Assembly (NCBI RefSeq): GCF_900537075.1
Contig: NZ_UNRA01000007.1
Location: forward strand, 1-64,000
Length of the DNA stretch: 64,000 nt
Direction of reading: 5' to 3'
Origin: Tropicibacter sp. Alg240-R139
GTDB lineage: Bacteria; Pseudomonadota; Alphaproteobacteria; Rhodobacterales; Rhodobacteraceae
Shown here: positions 8,553 through 17,645 of the stretch, in pieces
Position numbering within the stretch: the first letter of the stretch is position 1
Layout of the letters: each line of letters opens with the position of its first letter
The notes under the pieces: generated by a model
Told to the model about the DNA's origin: nothing
Database searches by the model: none
Seen by the model: the letters and a program-made list of their open reading frames with translations, nothing else
Program-made: the position numbers and the translations under genes

Positions 8553-9194
8553 TCAGGCGATTTCAGTCACAAAGGTCTCTTTGGACTTGCGGACCTTTTT
8601 CATCGGTAGCAGCCAGTCGGCGTCTTCCTGGCGATAGCCCAGCGGCAGCAGGACAACAGAGCGCAGACCTTTGTCGCGCAGCCCCAGGATCTCGTCGACC
8701 TTGGCCGGATCGAAACCTTCCATCGGAGTGCTGTCGACCTCAAGTTCGGCAGCAGCGGCCAAGGCAAAGCCCAGCGCGATGTAGGCCTGACGGGCGGCAT
8801 GGTCGTGGTTGATCTGTTCGTCGCGTGGCAGGTAGTTGGATTTGAGGTTCTCGTAGTACTGGTTCAACATCGGAATCTCGCCACGTTCATCTGTCATCTG
8901 CAGCGTCACTGCGTCGATGCGGTCGGACGAGTAATTGTCCCAAGCCGCAAACACCAACAGATGCGAGCCTTCGGTGATCTGGGCCTGATCCCACGCGTGG
9001 GGACGGATCTGAGCGCGGATGTCGGGATTGGTCACAACAAACAGCTCAAACGGCTGGGTTCCGCTGGAGGTGGGGGCCATGCGCACGGCCTCGACGATCT
9101 GGTCGACCTTGTCTTGCTCAACCGATTTGGCGGGGTCCATCTTCTTGGTTGCGTAGCGCCAGTTCAGCTTGTCGATCAGGGTGCTTTTGGTCAT
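8553..9194 (-). CDS. Nitroreductase-family NAD(P)H oxidoreductase
   Basis: The 213-residue FMN enzyme begins LIDKLNWRYATKKMDP, followed by VRMAPTSSGTQPFEL and GFALAAAAELEVDSTPMEGF, the NfsB-type nitroreductase signatures. It would reduce nitroaromatics or quinones with NAD(P)H. It is the first gene of the leftward reductase cluster and is divergent from the HxlR-type gene, with 127 bases between their starts, which points to control by that regulator. Length is usual for the family. Confidence 0.92.
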   Translation of the reverse strand: MTKSTLIDKLNWRYATKKMDPAKSVEQDKVDQIVEAVRMAPTSSGTQPFELFVVTNPDIRAQIRPHAWDQAQITEGSHLLVFAAWDNYSSDRIDAVTLQMTDERGEIPMLNQYYENLKSNYLPRDEQINHDHAARQAYIALGFALAAAAELEVDSTPMEGFDPAKVDEILGLRDKGLRSVVLLPLGYRQEDADWLLPMKKVRKSKETFVTEIA

Positions 9195-9321
9195 GTCGTA
9201 TATCCTTGCGGGGGCAACGGCCCAGGGGTAGTATAAATTTGTAACCGGCTATATATGTGACACCTTATCACCCCGCAAGAAGGCACATGCCTGAGACCCG
9301 GTAACACAAAGGGAACCGCCC
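9195..9321. promoter_or_regulatory. Divergent control region, nitroreductase/HxlR
   Basis: The region holds an A/T-rich core with an imperfect inverted repeat TGTAAC-N11-GTGACA (9240-9262) inside GTATAAATTT and CTATATATG, which can serve as -10 elements in either direction. Such a repeat in a divergent spacer is where an HxlR dimer would bind. Seen: the repeat. Inferred: the operator role. Confidence 0.5.
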
Positions 9322-9696
9322 ATGTCGCAAGCAAATCAATGCCCCGATTGCGGGCGCATTAACGAGGTTTTAGCCCGCGTTGGGGATCGCTGGAGCGTGT
9401 TGATCGTGATCTCTCTGTCACGATACGGCACCCTACGGTTCAACGAGTTGAAACGACATCTGGGTATTTCACAGCGTATGCTGAGCCTGTCTTTACGTTC
9501 CCTAGAGCGGGACGGGTTGGTCAATCGCACCTATCACCCGACGATCCCGCCAAAGGTAGAGTATTCGTTGACGCCTTTGGGGCAGTCATTTCGCAAGCCG
9601 GTTGAGGTGATGGGCCTGTGGGCGTTAGAAAACCTGGGCGCCATTGATCAGGCGCGCTCGGCTTTCGACGCACAGGCGGCAGTAGAAGACGCATAA
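9322..9696 (+). CDS. HxlR-family transcriptional regulator
   Basis: The 124-residue winged-helix protein has the HxlR layout: CPDCGRINEVLARVGDRWSVLIV, then FNELKRHLGISQRMLSLSLRSLERDGLV (recognition helix and wing) and YSLTPLGQSF. Cysteines at residues 7 and 10 form an N-terminal CxxC pair; related YodB/HypR/QorR regulators sense quinones or electrophiles through N-terminal cysteines. It is divergent from the reductase cluster and probably represses it until electrophiles modify the cysteines. That sensing role is inference. Confidence 0.88.
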   Translation: MSQANQCPDCGRINEVLARVGDRWSVLIVISLSRYGTLRFNELKRHLGISQRMLSLSLRSLERDGLVNRTYHPTIPPKVEYSLTPLGQSFRKPVEVMGLWALENLGAIDQARSAFDAQAAVEDA

Positions 9697-9780
9697 CCTC
9701 CCAGAGAATAGTCTTTTGTATTGCACTCGGCCGCTCCTAGAGTGGTGGCAATCAAAAGAATAATTCAGGGAGATTTTCGC

Positions 9781-11337
9781 GTGGGTATTATCGCCAGTTC
9801 ATTTCCGGACGTTGCCTTGTCCGACAAGTCTATCACGCAGCGGGTGTTCGAAGGGATCGACCCCGAGATGCCCCTTCTGGTCGACGGGCCAAGCGGGCGC
9901 AGCTATACCGGGGCCCAGTTCATGGGCGCGGTCAAATCGCTGGCCGGTGGGTTGGACGCACGAGACATGGCGTCGGGCAAATGTGTGGCGTTGATGCTGC
10001 CCAACATCCCCGAGTACTGCATCGCATTTCATGGGGTAGCCTGGGCCGGGGGCACTGTGACCACGATCAACCCGACCTACACCGCACATGAGGTCAACCA
10101 TCAGCTGCGGGATGCATCGGCCAACACGCTGGTCACGATCGAGATGTTTCTGGACACTGCGCGCGAGGCTATCACGGGAACCGGCGTGACCCAAATCGTG
10201 GTGATCGGAGACGCGCCTGAGGGTACGATTGCGTTCTCGGACCTGATGGGCGCGCCGATGGCAGAACAAGCGCCTATTGATGTGGTCGATCATGTGGTGG
10301 CCCTGCCCTATTCATCGGGCACCACCGGTCTGCCCAAGGGGGTGATGCTGACCCATCAGAATCTTGTGGTGAACACCGATCAGACGCTTGCGCCATCAGA
10401 CCTGTCACCCGGCGAGATGACGGTCGTGTTTCTGCCGTTCTTTCACATCTATGGGCTACAGGTGATGATGAATGCCTATCTGGCGGCAGGTGGCGGGCTC
10501 GTCACCATGCCCCGGTTCGATCTGGAGCAGTATCTGGATTTCATCACTGAATACAAAACGCCCCGCCTGTGGATCGTGCCGCCTGTGGCACTGGCCTTGG
10601 CAATGCACCCGGTGATCGACAAATACGACCTGTCCTTTACCGAGCAGATCTTTTGCGCAGCTGCTCCCCTTGGCAAGGACGTGGGCGACGCTTTGGCCGG
10701 GCGGCTGAACGCGCGGGTCAATCAGGGCTATGGCATGACCGAGCTTAGCCCCGTCAGCCACATCTCTCCGTTCGGGAAGGGCAAGTCGGGCGCATCTGGC
10801 GTGACCATCCCAAACACCGAATGCCGGATCGTGAACATTGAGACGATGGAAGATGCCGCCGACGGCGAGGATGGCGAGCTGTGGATTCGCGGACCGCAGG
10901 TGATGAAAGGGTACCTGAACAATCCCACCGCCACCGCCGAGACCATCGTCGAGGGCGACTGGCTGCGTACCGGGGACATTGCGCACTTCGATAACGAGGG
11001 GTTCGTCTATATCACCGACCGATTGAAAGAGTTGATCAAGTATAACGGGTTTCAGGTGGCTCCCGCCGAGCTGGAGGCCGAGTTGCTCACCCATCCCGAC
11101 ATCGTGGACGCCGCTGTGATTGGTAAACCTGATGATGCGGTCGGAGAGCTGCCTATGGCCTTTATCGTGGCTGCACCGGGACAGGCCGCGCCGGATCTGG
11201 ACGCTGTTCAAGCGTATCTGGGCAACCGGCTGGCACATTACAAACAGGTGCGCGTGCTTGAGGTGATCGACGAAGTGCCAAAATCGCCGTCAGGCAAGAT
11301 TCTGCGTCGCTTTCTGAAAGACCGCATCACTGACTAA
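9781..11337 (+). CDS. 4-coumarate-CoA-ligase-like acyl-CoA synthetase
   Basis: The GTG start at 9781 is favoured because CAGGGAG lies 8-14 bases upstream and the protein begins at a family-like position; this gives 518 residues. Adenylation motifs are LPYSSGTTGLPKGVMLTH (P-loop-like A3), YGMTELSP (A5), GELWIRGPQVMKGYL, WLRTGDIAHFDNEGF (A7), and PKSPSGKILRR with the catalytic Lys near the end (A10). It activates a carboxylic acid to its acyl-AMP and then its CoA thioester. The substrate may be an aromatic or medium-chain acid. A sulfatase gene follows in the same direction. Confidence 0.88.
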   Translation: MGIIASSFPDVALSDKSITQRVFEGIDPEMPLLVDGPSGRSYTGAQFMGAVKSLAGGLDARDMASGKCVALMLPNIPEYCIAFHGVAWAGGTVTTINPTYTAHEVNHQLRDASANTLVTIEMFLDTAREAITGTGVTQIVVIGDAPEGTIAFSDLMGAPMAEQAPIDVVDHVVALPYSSGTTGLPKGVMLTHQNLVVNTDQTLAPSDLSPGEMTVVFLPFFHIYGLQVMMNAYLAAGGGLVTMPRFDLEQYLDFITEYKTPRLWIVPPVALALAMHPVIDKYDLSFTEQIFCAAAPLGKDVGDALAGRLNARVNQGYGMTELSPVSHISPFGKGKSGASGVTIPNTECRIVNIETMEDAADGEDGELWIRGPQVMKGYLNNPTATAETIVEGDWLRTGDIAHFDNEGFVYITDRLKELIKYNGFQVAPAELEAELLTHPDIVDAAVIGKPDDAVGELPMAFIVAAPGQAAPDLDAVQAYLGNRLAHYKQVRVLEVIDEVPKSPSGKILRRFLKDRITD

Positions 11338-11419
11338 CGTGCTAGGGATTGGGTGAATGGATCGGGCGGGTGCTTTCGGCACCTGCCCTATTATTAAGAA
11401 ACAAAAGAGGGACGGCACC

Positions 11420-12898
11420 ATGAGCAAGCACACCAATTTCCTGGTCATCATCTCGGACGAACATCGCAAGGATGCGATGGGGTGCGCAGGTCATCCGATC
11501 GTGAAAACGCCGAACCTGGATGCTTTAGCCGCACGGGGCACGATGTTTGACGCGGCTTACACCCCCTCGCCCATGTGTGTGCCGACGCGGGCGGCGCTGG
11601 CGTCGGGTGATTGGGTGCATAAGACAGGAAATTGGGACAGCGCAACGCCTTATACCGGTCACCCCCGCAGCTGGATGGGACATCTACGCGACGCGGGACG
11701 CGAAGTGGTGAGCATCGGCAAGCTGCATTTCCGCTCGGGCGAGGATGACAACGGGTTTTCCCAAGAGATATTGCCGATGCATGTGGTGGGCGGTGTTGGC
11801 TGGGCCGTGGGGCTGTTGCGGGAAAATCCACCGCCCTATGATTCTGCTGCCGAACTAGCGGGCGATGTGGGTGTGGGCTCGTCCACCTATTCCGACTATG
11901 ACCTTGCAATCACCGATGCGGCCGAAACGTGGCTGGCCGATCCGGCGCGGGAGGAGCAACCCTGGGCGGCGTTTGTGTCACTGGTCAGCCCGCACTACCC
12001 CCTTACCTGCCCCGAGGAATGGTATGCGATGTATGACCCTGCCGAGATGGACCTGCCCGTAGGCTATGGCAAAGGCATCCCGGACCACCCCGAACTGCGC
12101 AACATAAAGAACTTTTTCCATTACGACGACTATTTTGACGAGCAGAAGATGCGCGAAGCCAAGGCGGCGTATTATGGGCTGACGTCCTTTATGGATGACT
12201 GCGTGGGGCGTGTGTTGAAATCTCTGGAGGACAGCGGGCAGTTGGACAACACCGTTGTGCTCTATGTCTCGGACCATGGCGACATGATGGGAGATCAAGG
12301 GTTCTGGACCAAACAGGTGATGTATGAAGCCAGCGCCGGAGTACCGATGATCGCCGCCGGCCCAGGTATCCCAAGCGGGCGTCGGGTGGCCACCTGCACC
12401 AACCTGATCGACATTGCGGCCACCGCGCGGGATGTTTGCGGCGTCTTGGATGATGAGACAAGTGCCGCCCTGCCCGGTGTTTCGTTGCGCGGCATTGCCA
12501 ATGCGTCGGACGACCCCGATCGGACGGGGTTCAGCGAATATCATGATGGTGGGTCCAAGACGGGCACCTTTATGGTACGGTGGGGGGGCTGGAAATATGT
12601 GCATTACGTGGACCAGCCGCCACAGTTATTTGATCTGAACACAGATCCGGATGAGCAGATGAACCGCGCCATCGACAGGGTAAACGATGCGGACGTGCAG
12701 GCCGCGCTGATCGAAGGCAAGCGACGGTTGCACGAGATTTGTGATCCCGAAGCGGTCAACGCCCGCGCCTTTTCCGATCAGCGCCGCAAGATCGCAGAGC
12801 TTGGCGGCGAAGAAGCCTGCCGTACAGCGTTTGTGTTCAACCACACGCCAACGCCGGTCGAACAGGCTGAGATGCACGAGCAGCAAGCCGCCACTTGA
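11420..12898 (+). CDS. Sulfatase (Cys-type, formylglycine-dependent)
   Basis: The 492-residue enzyme starts MSKHTNFLVIISDEHR after GAGGGACGG. The maturation motif CVPTRAALASG (C53) is the CxPxR sequence converted to formylglycine. Metal and substrate residues are visible in ISDEHR, SIGKLHF and YVSDHGDMMGDQGFWTKQ. There is no signal peptide, so it acts in the cytoplasm, as choline sulfatases do. The C-terminus (VFNHTPTPVEQAEMHE) is also choline-sulfatase-like, but the substrate is not certain. The maturation enzyme is not encoded nearby. Confidence 0.88.
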   Translation: MSKHTNFLVIISDEHRKDAMGCAGHPIVKTPNLDALAARGTMFDAAYTPSPMCVPTRAALASGDWVHKTGNWDSATPYTGHPRSWMGHLRDAGREVVSIGKLHFRSGEDDNGFSQEILPMHVVGGVGWAVGLLRENPPPYDSAAELAGDVGVGSSTYSDYDLAITDAAETWLADPAREEQPWAAFVSLVSPHYPLTCPEEWYAMYDPAEMDLPVGYGKGIPDHPELRNIKNFFHYDDYFDEQKMREAKAAYYGLTSFMDDCVGRVLKSLEDSGQLDNTVVLYVSDHGDMMGDQGFWTKQVMYEASAGVPMIAAGPGIPSGRRVATCTNLIDIAATARDVCGVLDDETSAALPGVSLRGIANASDDPDRTGFSEYHDGGSKTGTFMVRWGGWKYVHYVDQPPQLFDLNTDPDEQMNRAIDRVNDADVQAALIEGKRRLHEICDPEAVNARAFSDQRRKIAELGGEEACRTAFVFNHTPTPVEQAEMHEQQAAT

Positions 12899-12913
12899 CG
12901 CTAGGTCACGAGT

Positions 12914-12938
12914 GGGGAACCGCCAATTCCCCCTTTTG
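12914..12938 (+). terminator. Terminator after the sulfatase gene
   Basis: GGGGAA (12914-12919) pairs with TTCCCC (12927-12932) around a 7-base loop and is followed by CCTTTTG. The stem is short, so this is a moderate call. Confidence 0.5.
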
Positions 12939-13215
12939 ACTGCACTTATGACCCATTGGACTATGGAATACCCTAATTGAACACTCTGGGCAGGACCAAT
13001 AAGTACGGACCTCAGGATTGCCTCCCCGGACCGAGTTTCAATGATGTTTCGACGGTATTTAGTTCGCTTTCGACGGGGGCATGGTCCTTGCCATGCATCG
13101 ACCAGAAACACCCGCCGTGGACTCTGACGTCCTGCCATCACTCACGAACGGCGGGTTGGGCCGGGGCGCCGAAAGGCTGCTCCGGTCCTCTTCTTTCATT
13201 GATCTGAAATCGGGG
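12939..13215. other. Non-coding gap
   Basis: Together with the terminator this makes a 317-base gap between convergent genes. No frame with a credible start and no family-like protein is visible on either strand, and no copy of the structured repeat found elsewhere in the window. Confidence 0.5.
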
Positions 13216-13764
13216 TCAGATTTCTTCGCCCTTCTTGAGCAGCTCGTCGATCAAGGCGCGTTGCAGGTTGCCGCTGTCCCCACCACCATATTGTGCGGCC
13301 CCGCCCGAGTAGAGCGTGCCATAGGTTTTGGCGATGTTGACGGTCTGAGCCAATCCGGAAATGAACTGATCTTTTTCCAATGGCGACAACGGGTGAATGA
13401 AAGCAGCCCAGAGCGTTCCGTTGGCGATAGCATAACGCGCATCCAGTGCCGTATCAAAGTTTGCCTGCATCATGCGTTGCATGTCCTGTTCTGTCAGATC
13501 CTTGGCCCGGCGGATTGGAACCATGGCACGCATCCTGTCGGCGTTTGCGTCGGTGACCACGATGATTGGCACCCCTGAGACTGTCAGCTCGAACCCTGGT
13601 CCACGCGGCTGCGCGTCAGCGTCCAACGCAAAGATGATCTTACCCAGGCGCTCATAAGTCATCGGTTGCTCTGCCTCGGTCGCTGTGGGCGCATCCCCAG
13701 TGTCCTGAGCCAAGGTTATTGTCCCAACGGACAGCATCGACAAAAGCAAAACGAGACGGATCAT
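13216..13764 (-). CDS. Secreted protein of unknown function
   Basis: The 182-residue protein has a signal peptide (MIRLVLLLSMLSVGTITLAQ, cleavage after about residue 19). An acidic linker (DTGDAPTATEAEQ) precedes a domain with alternating strands and helices (LGKIIFALDADAQ, FELTVSGVPIIVVTDANADRMRAMVPIR, then helices to residue 165). The pattern recalls the CesT/YbjN-like chaperone fold but no residue is diagnostic. A Gly-rich turn (YSGGAAQYGGG) lies near the C-terminus. It is read towards the sulfatase; cmk lies upstream in the same direction, 77 bases away. Confidence 0.6.
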   Translation of the reverse strand: MIRLVLLLSMLSVGTITLAQDTGDAPTATEAEQPMTYERLGKIIFALDADAQPRGPGFELTVSGVPIIVVTDANADRMRAMVPIRRAKDLTEQDMQRMMQANFDTALDARYAIANGTLWAAFIHPLSPLEKDQFISGLAQTVNIAKTYGTLYSGGAAQYGGGDSGNLQRALIDELLKKGEEI

Positions 13765-13841
13765 GGCGGGCCTCCGGTTTGGATTAATTCAAACCTAAGG
13801 AGACGGACGGCCATGAGCGATACACAGGTTGGTGATCGGCT

Positions 13842-14459
13842 TTAGTCGGTCGGCGAAACCCTGTCCTGAACTGCGGCTACGGCGGCCATCAGCACATCGT
13901 CGATAGACAGATCGCTGGTGTCCAGCAAGATCGCGTCCTTCGCCGGTATCAGCGGGGCCTGGGCGCGTTCCATGTCGCGGGCGTCGCGTTCCTTGACGTC
14001 GGCCAAGACCTGATGGCGGCTGATGTCCGCGCCATTGCCCGACAGTTCCAGATAACGTCGTTCGGCGCGTACTTCGGGGCTGGCAGTGACGTAGAGCTTC
14101 ACGTCAGCGTCGGGGCAGATCACGGTGCCGATGTCTCGCCCATCCAGAACCGCACCGCCGTCACGCCGCGCAAAGCCGCGCTGAAAATCAACCAGAGCGG
14201 CGCGCACTTCGGGGATCACAGCAACCTTACTGGCGGCCTGGGCTACCTGCGCGCTGCGCAGGTCGTCGCGGTTCAGGTCTTCGGGTGTGAGGGCCAGCGC
14301 AGCGGCCTCAGGCCCCTCGCCATCCAATGTGCGGCGACCCACGGCGCGATAGAGCAGTCCTGTGTCCAGATGCGCAAAGCCGAAATGCGCCGATACGCCT
14401 TTGGAAATCGTGCCTTTTCCGGCAGCAGCCGGCCCGTCGATGGCAATGGTGAAACGCAT
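13842..14459 (-). CDS. cmk: Cytidylate kinase
   Basis: The 205-residue P-loop kinase starts [20 protein letters not shown] (Walker [10 protein letters not shown]), followed by [11 protein letters not shown] (nucleoside site) and [21 protein letters not shown]. It phosphorylates CMP and dCMP in the cytosol. In relatives aroA, cmk and rpsA follow each other; aroA is here upstream in the same direction, but 574 bases away, and rpsA has moved off. Residues 140-165 ([15 protein letters not shown]) are the usual lid. Length fits the family. Confidence 0.95.
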   Translation of the reverse strand: MRFTIAIDGPAAAGKGTISKGVSAHFGFAHLDTGLLYRAVGRRTLDGEGPEAAALALTPEDLNRDDLRSAQVAQAASKVAVIPEVRAALVDFQRGFARRDGGAVLDGRDIGTVICPDADVKLYVTASPEVRAERRYLELSGNGADISRHQVLADVKERDARDMERAQAPLIPAKDAILLDTSDLSIDDVLMAAVAAVQDRVSPTD

Positions 14460-15033
14460 GAGTGCTCCGCTTTTTGGGTTAACCTAACCTTATTTGATCT
14501 GCGCCTGCCTTTTGCAATCCCCGGTGCGGACAAATCTGCACCTGTGGTTGGCCTCAGTTGGAATTGGTCAACGCGTCCTAGACGGCGTTGCGCAGAACCG
14601 GGGGATAACATTCAAGCTGGCCAGAGCCTTGGATTATGAACACGGCACCCTGTTCCGTCAGGCCGGCTGAAAATCCAGCCCAAACCCGTTTTCATCGCCC
14701 CAAAAGTCATTTTTTCGGGTGCCTGGGCTTTCAAGATGCCCCCGCCAATCCGAGCAACCGTTTCCGGCGTCCGAGTGCGAACCCATCTCAGTTCGCCGTC
14801 ATTCAAAAACCTGCCAACGAATTGCAAGTAATCTGGCGCAGTGGGCACCCACTCATTCACAAGAGAATGACATAAAGTTCTGGTTTTGCGTCCGTATGGG
14901 CCTGATCCTGTGGGCACCCGTCACGCGGGACGAGGCCCCTTGGACCTTTTGGACCGTTCTGATCGTCTGGTTCGACGTCGGTGCGGGCATCATGGCCTGG
15001 TCACGGGGCTGCGTTTTGGGCGCAGTGCGGGGA
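14460..15033. other. Gap between aroA and cmk without a convincing gene
   Basis: Neither strand shows a frame with both family features and a good start. One rightward frame (14896-15093) encodes a tryptophan-rich hydrophobic stretch but overlaps the end of aroA and has no ribosome-binding site. A perfect 12-base inverted repeat (14919-14930 with 15038-15049) spans the left part of the gap and the last codons of aroA. The spacing between these two genes is unusually wide, which suggests decayed sequence or a lost gene. Confidence 0.45.
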
Positions 15034-16380
15034 TCACTCCCGCGTGACGTTTGCCCCAAGGCCAGCCATCAGCGGTTCGAAAATTGGGAATGATGTGGCG
15101 ATCGGGCCGCCGTCATCAACCGAGACCGGTGTCTTTGCACCCATGCCCAACACCATGAACGACATGGCGATGCGGTGATCCAGAAAACTTTCGCAGGTGC
15201 CGCCGCCCGGCACTTTGCCAATGCCCAGACCGGTGACAGACCACCAATCGTCGCCTTCGTCCACTGTTACCCCATTGGCACGAAGACCGCGCGCCATTGC
15301 ATCAATACGGTCGCTTTCCTTGACGCGCAGCTCTTTGACGCCTGCCATCATGGTGGTTCCGGTCGCATTTGCCGCGACGACGGACAACACCGGGTATTCA
15401 TCGATCATCGACGCGGCACGCTCGGGCGGCACCTCGATCCCTTGCATGTTGGGCGAGTAGCGCGCGCGAAGGTCCGCGACCGGCTCGCCGCCTTCTTCAC
15501 GCTCGTTCTCATAGGTCAGGTCAGCGCCCATTTCCCGCAGCGTAGTAAAGAGCCCCGCGCGCGTCGGGTTCAGGCCGATGCCGGGCACCAAAACATCCGA
15601 GCCCGGCGCCAGCAGAGCGGCGCAAACGGGGAAGGCGGCAGAGGACGGATCGCGCGGTACGGCGATCACCAGCGGCTTCAGCTCAGGTCGCCCGGTCAGG
15701 GTGATCACCCGACCCTCATCCGTTTCTTCGGTGGTGATTTCCGCACCAAAACCCGCCAGCATCCGTTCGGAGTGGTCGCGAGTGGCTTCTTGTTCGATCA
15801 CTACAGTCTTGCCCGGGGCGTTCAACCCCGCCAGTAGCACGGCTGATTTGACCTGCGCCGAGGGTACAGGCACGACATAGCGCACCGGCACCGGATCAGC
15901 GGCACCCACGATGGTCATCGGCAGGCGTCCGCCTTTGCGGCCAACGGTTTGCGTCCCAAAAAGCGCCAGCGGATCAGTCACCCGAGCCATGGGGCGGCCG
16001 TTCAGGCTGGCGTCGCCGGTAAAGGTCGCGGTAATCGGACAGCTTGCCATTGCGCCCATGATCAGGCGCACGCCAGTGCCCGAGTTGCCGCAATCGATCA
16101 CATTTTCCGGCTCGGCGAAGCCACCCACGCCCACGCCATGCACCGACCAGCTGCCATCATCATGCTTGGTGACCTCGGCCCCAAAGGCGCGCATGGCCTT
16201 GGCGGTGTCCAGCACATCCTCGCCCTCAAGCAACCCGGTGATGCGGGTTTCGCCCACGGCCATCGCACCCAGGATCAGCGAGCGATGCGAGATCGACTTG
16301 TCGCCGGGCACCTCGGCCACACCGCTCAGCGGACCGCAGGGGGTCGAGGTCATCGGGATGGGCGTGCCGTGTCCAGACAT
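15034..16380 (-). CDS. aroA: 3-phosphoshikimate 1-carboxyvinyltransferase (EPSP synthase)
   Basis: The 448-residue enzyme transfers enolpyruvyl from PEP to shikimate 3-phosphate, the sixth step of the shikimate pathway. Motifs: [18 protein letters not shown] (substrate Lys and Ser), [46 protein letters not shown] and DHRIAMSF. The length and the GDKSISHR block fit class I/II-like alphaproteobacterial forms. The start at 16380 is used; a second Met ten codons on is possible. Confidence 0.96.
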   Translation of the reverse strand: MSGHGTPIPMTSTPCGPLSGVAEVPGDKSISHRSLILGAMAVGETRITGLLEGEDVLDTAKAMRAFGAEVTKHDDGSWSVHGVGVGGFAEPENVIDCGNSGTGVRLIMGAMASCPITATFTGDASLNGRPMARVTDPLALFGTQTVGRKGGRLPMTIVGAADPVPVRYVVPVPSAQVKSAVLLAGLNAPGKTVVIEQEATRDHSERMLAGFGAEITTEETDEGRVITLTGRPELKPLVIAVPRDPSSAAFPVCAALLAPGSDVLVPGIGLNPTRAGLFTTLREMGADLTYENEREEGGEPVADLRARYSPNMQGIEVPPERAASMIDEYPVLSVVAANATGTTMMAGVKELRVKESDRIDAMARGLRANGVTVDEGDDWWSVTGLGIGKVPGGGTCESFLDHRIAMSFMVLGMGAKTPVSVDDGGPIATSFPIFEPLMAGLGANVTRE

Positions 16381-16521
16381 GGGGCGGTTCCTTTTGCGCT
16401 ATCAGTCCTGACCCGATTACCCAATTGCCCCATCAGCGTCCAGCAGCAATGCCCGGCTTGGATACGGTCCCCTTGCTTCTTCTCGTTGCAAATACGGATA
16501 ATCCGGCCCTTTCAGCTCGGT

Positions 16522-17595
16522 TCAGGCCTCGCTCAACCAACGCGCCGGGTTCTCTTCGGCGATCTGGCGGAACACCTCCTCTCCCAACGCATTGCGCAGA
16601 CGGAAACAAACGGCCTTCTCGGAAAGCTTCTCTTGCCGGGTCATGTAGAAATCCGACCCAAAGAGCACACGGGCACGTAATCGTTCGTGCTCGGGCTCAT
16701 CTCCCAACAGGAAGAGCCGCAGGAAGGGCACGTAATCCTCGAAATGAAACAACGTGTACGAGATGTCTGTCCACAGCCCCGGATAATCGCCACTGCAAAT
16801 CATCTCGCGGATGCGGACCTGCCAGTTGTTGCGATGTTCGTCGGCAAAGGGGCTACGCTGATCGGGGTTCACATAAGCAGCCCAATCCCGCTGCCCACCA
16901 AAATGTGCCAGGCAGATGCGCAGCTTGGGGTGTGCTTTCAGGATCGGGACATAGGCGTCGGGTTCGGTGTAGCGGTCGGCCCAATGATCCGACAATTCGC
17001 GCCCTTGTACGCCCCCCCGCGAGCAATGGGTCATGAGCGGCAGGCCCAGCTGCTCCATCCTTGGGTAAAGGTGTTTCATCAAGCGGGGATCATCGGGCGC
17101 AAAGCCCAGGCGCGGATAGATCTTGATCCCGCGAAAGCCCAACTGGTCGATGGCACGCCAGGCTTCGGCTCCATGGGGGTCGGCCCGCGGGTCAAGCGTG
17201 GCAAAGGGGATGACCGAGACGCCAACATCCGGGTCCCGCGCCAGATCCGCCAATTCGTCGTGTTGCGCCGCGAGCGCCACCTTGGGGGCGCCATAGCCAA
17301 AGGCAGAAAGGTCCATCGGCAAGACAACATAACGGGTATCTGACGGATAGTGTTGGCGCACATTGTCCAAAATGGCCCGCTGGCTGCCCTCCTGTGTTTC
17401 TTGCTGAAACCGATAGAGGCGACTGAGATTTTCGGCGATCGGATGTTGACCAATCAGGGTCATCAGCGCCTTTAGCCCTTTGATCAACCAAGGCATGTTC
17501 TTGAACGGCTTGAGCGCCCAATAGGGGTAGTTTTCGGGTACGTGATCAGCGTGGAACAGATGCACGTGGCAGTTGGTGATACGCATACGGGACAT
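16522..17595 (-). CDS. Amidohydrolase-like TIM-barrel protein
   Basis: The start at 17595 begins MSRMRITNCHVHLFHADH, where the first HxH metal motif is expected. Later ligands include THCSRGG (near residue 190), ICLAHFGG (about 225) and FGSDFY (about 310), the strand 5, 6 and 8 positions of the amidohydrolase_2 family (metal-dependent hydrolases or decarboxylases). The protein has 357 residues, no signal peptide and many aromatic residues in the N-terminal cap. The natural substrate is not apparent. It shares direction with aroA and trmB but spacings of 50-140 bases leave room for separate promoters. Confidence 0.75.
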   Translation of the reverse strand: MSRMRITNCHVHLFHADHVPENYPYWALKPFKNMPWLIKGLKALMTLIGQHPIAENLSRLYRFQQETQEGSQRAILDNVRQHYPSDTRYVVLPMDLSAFGYGAPKVALAAQHDELADLARDPDVGVSVIPFATLDPRADPHGAEAWRAIDQLGFRGIKIYPRLGFAPDDPRLMKHLYPRMEQLGLPLMTHCSRGGVQGRELSDHWADRYTEPDAYVPILKAHPKLRICLAHFGGQRDWAAYVNPDQRSPFADEHRNNWQVRIREMICSGDYPGLWTDISYTLFHFEDYVPFLRLFLLGDEPEHERLRARVLFGSDFYMTRQEKLSEKAVCFRLRNALGEEVFRQIAEENPARWLSEA

Positions 17596-17645
17596 GGCAA
17601 AATTCCATAAACTAAGAATTGAATGCCCGTAGTTTAACGCACCTC

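Noticed and set aside
13813-13845. A strong ribosome-binding site (AAGGAGA) followed by ATG and only ten codons
   Set aside because: It could be the start of a lost gene or a tiny leader, but it overlaps the cmk end and there is no other support.
14719-15093. Trp-rich rightward frame between cmk and aroA
   Set aside because: It overlaps aroA in the opposite direction, has no ribosome-binding site and no recognisable family.
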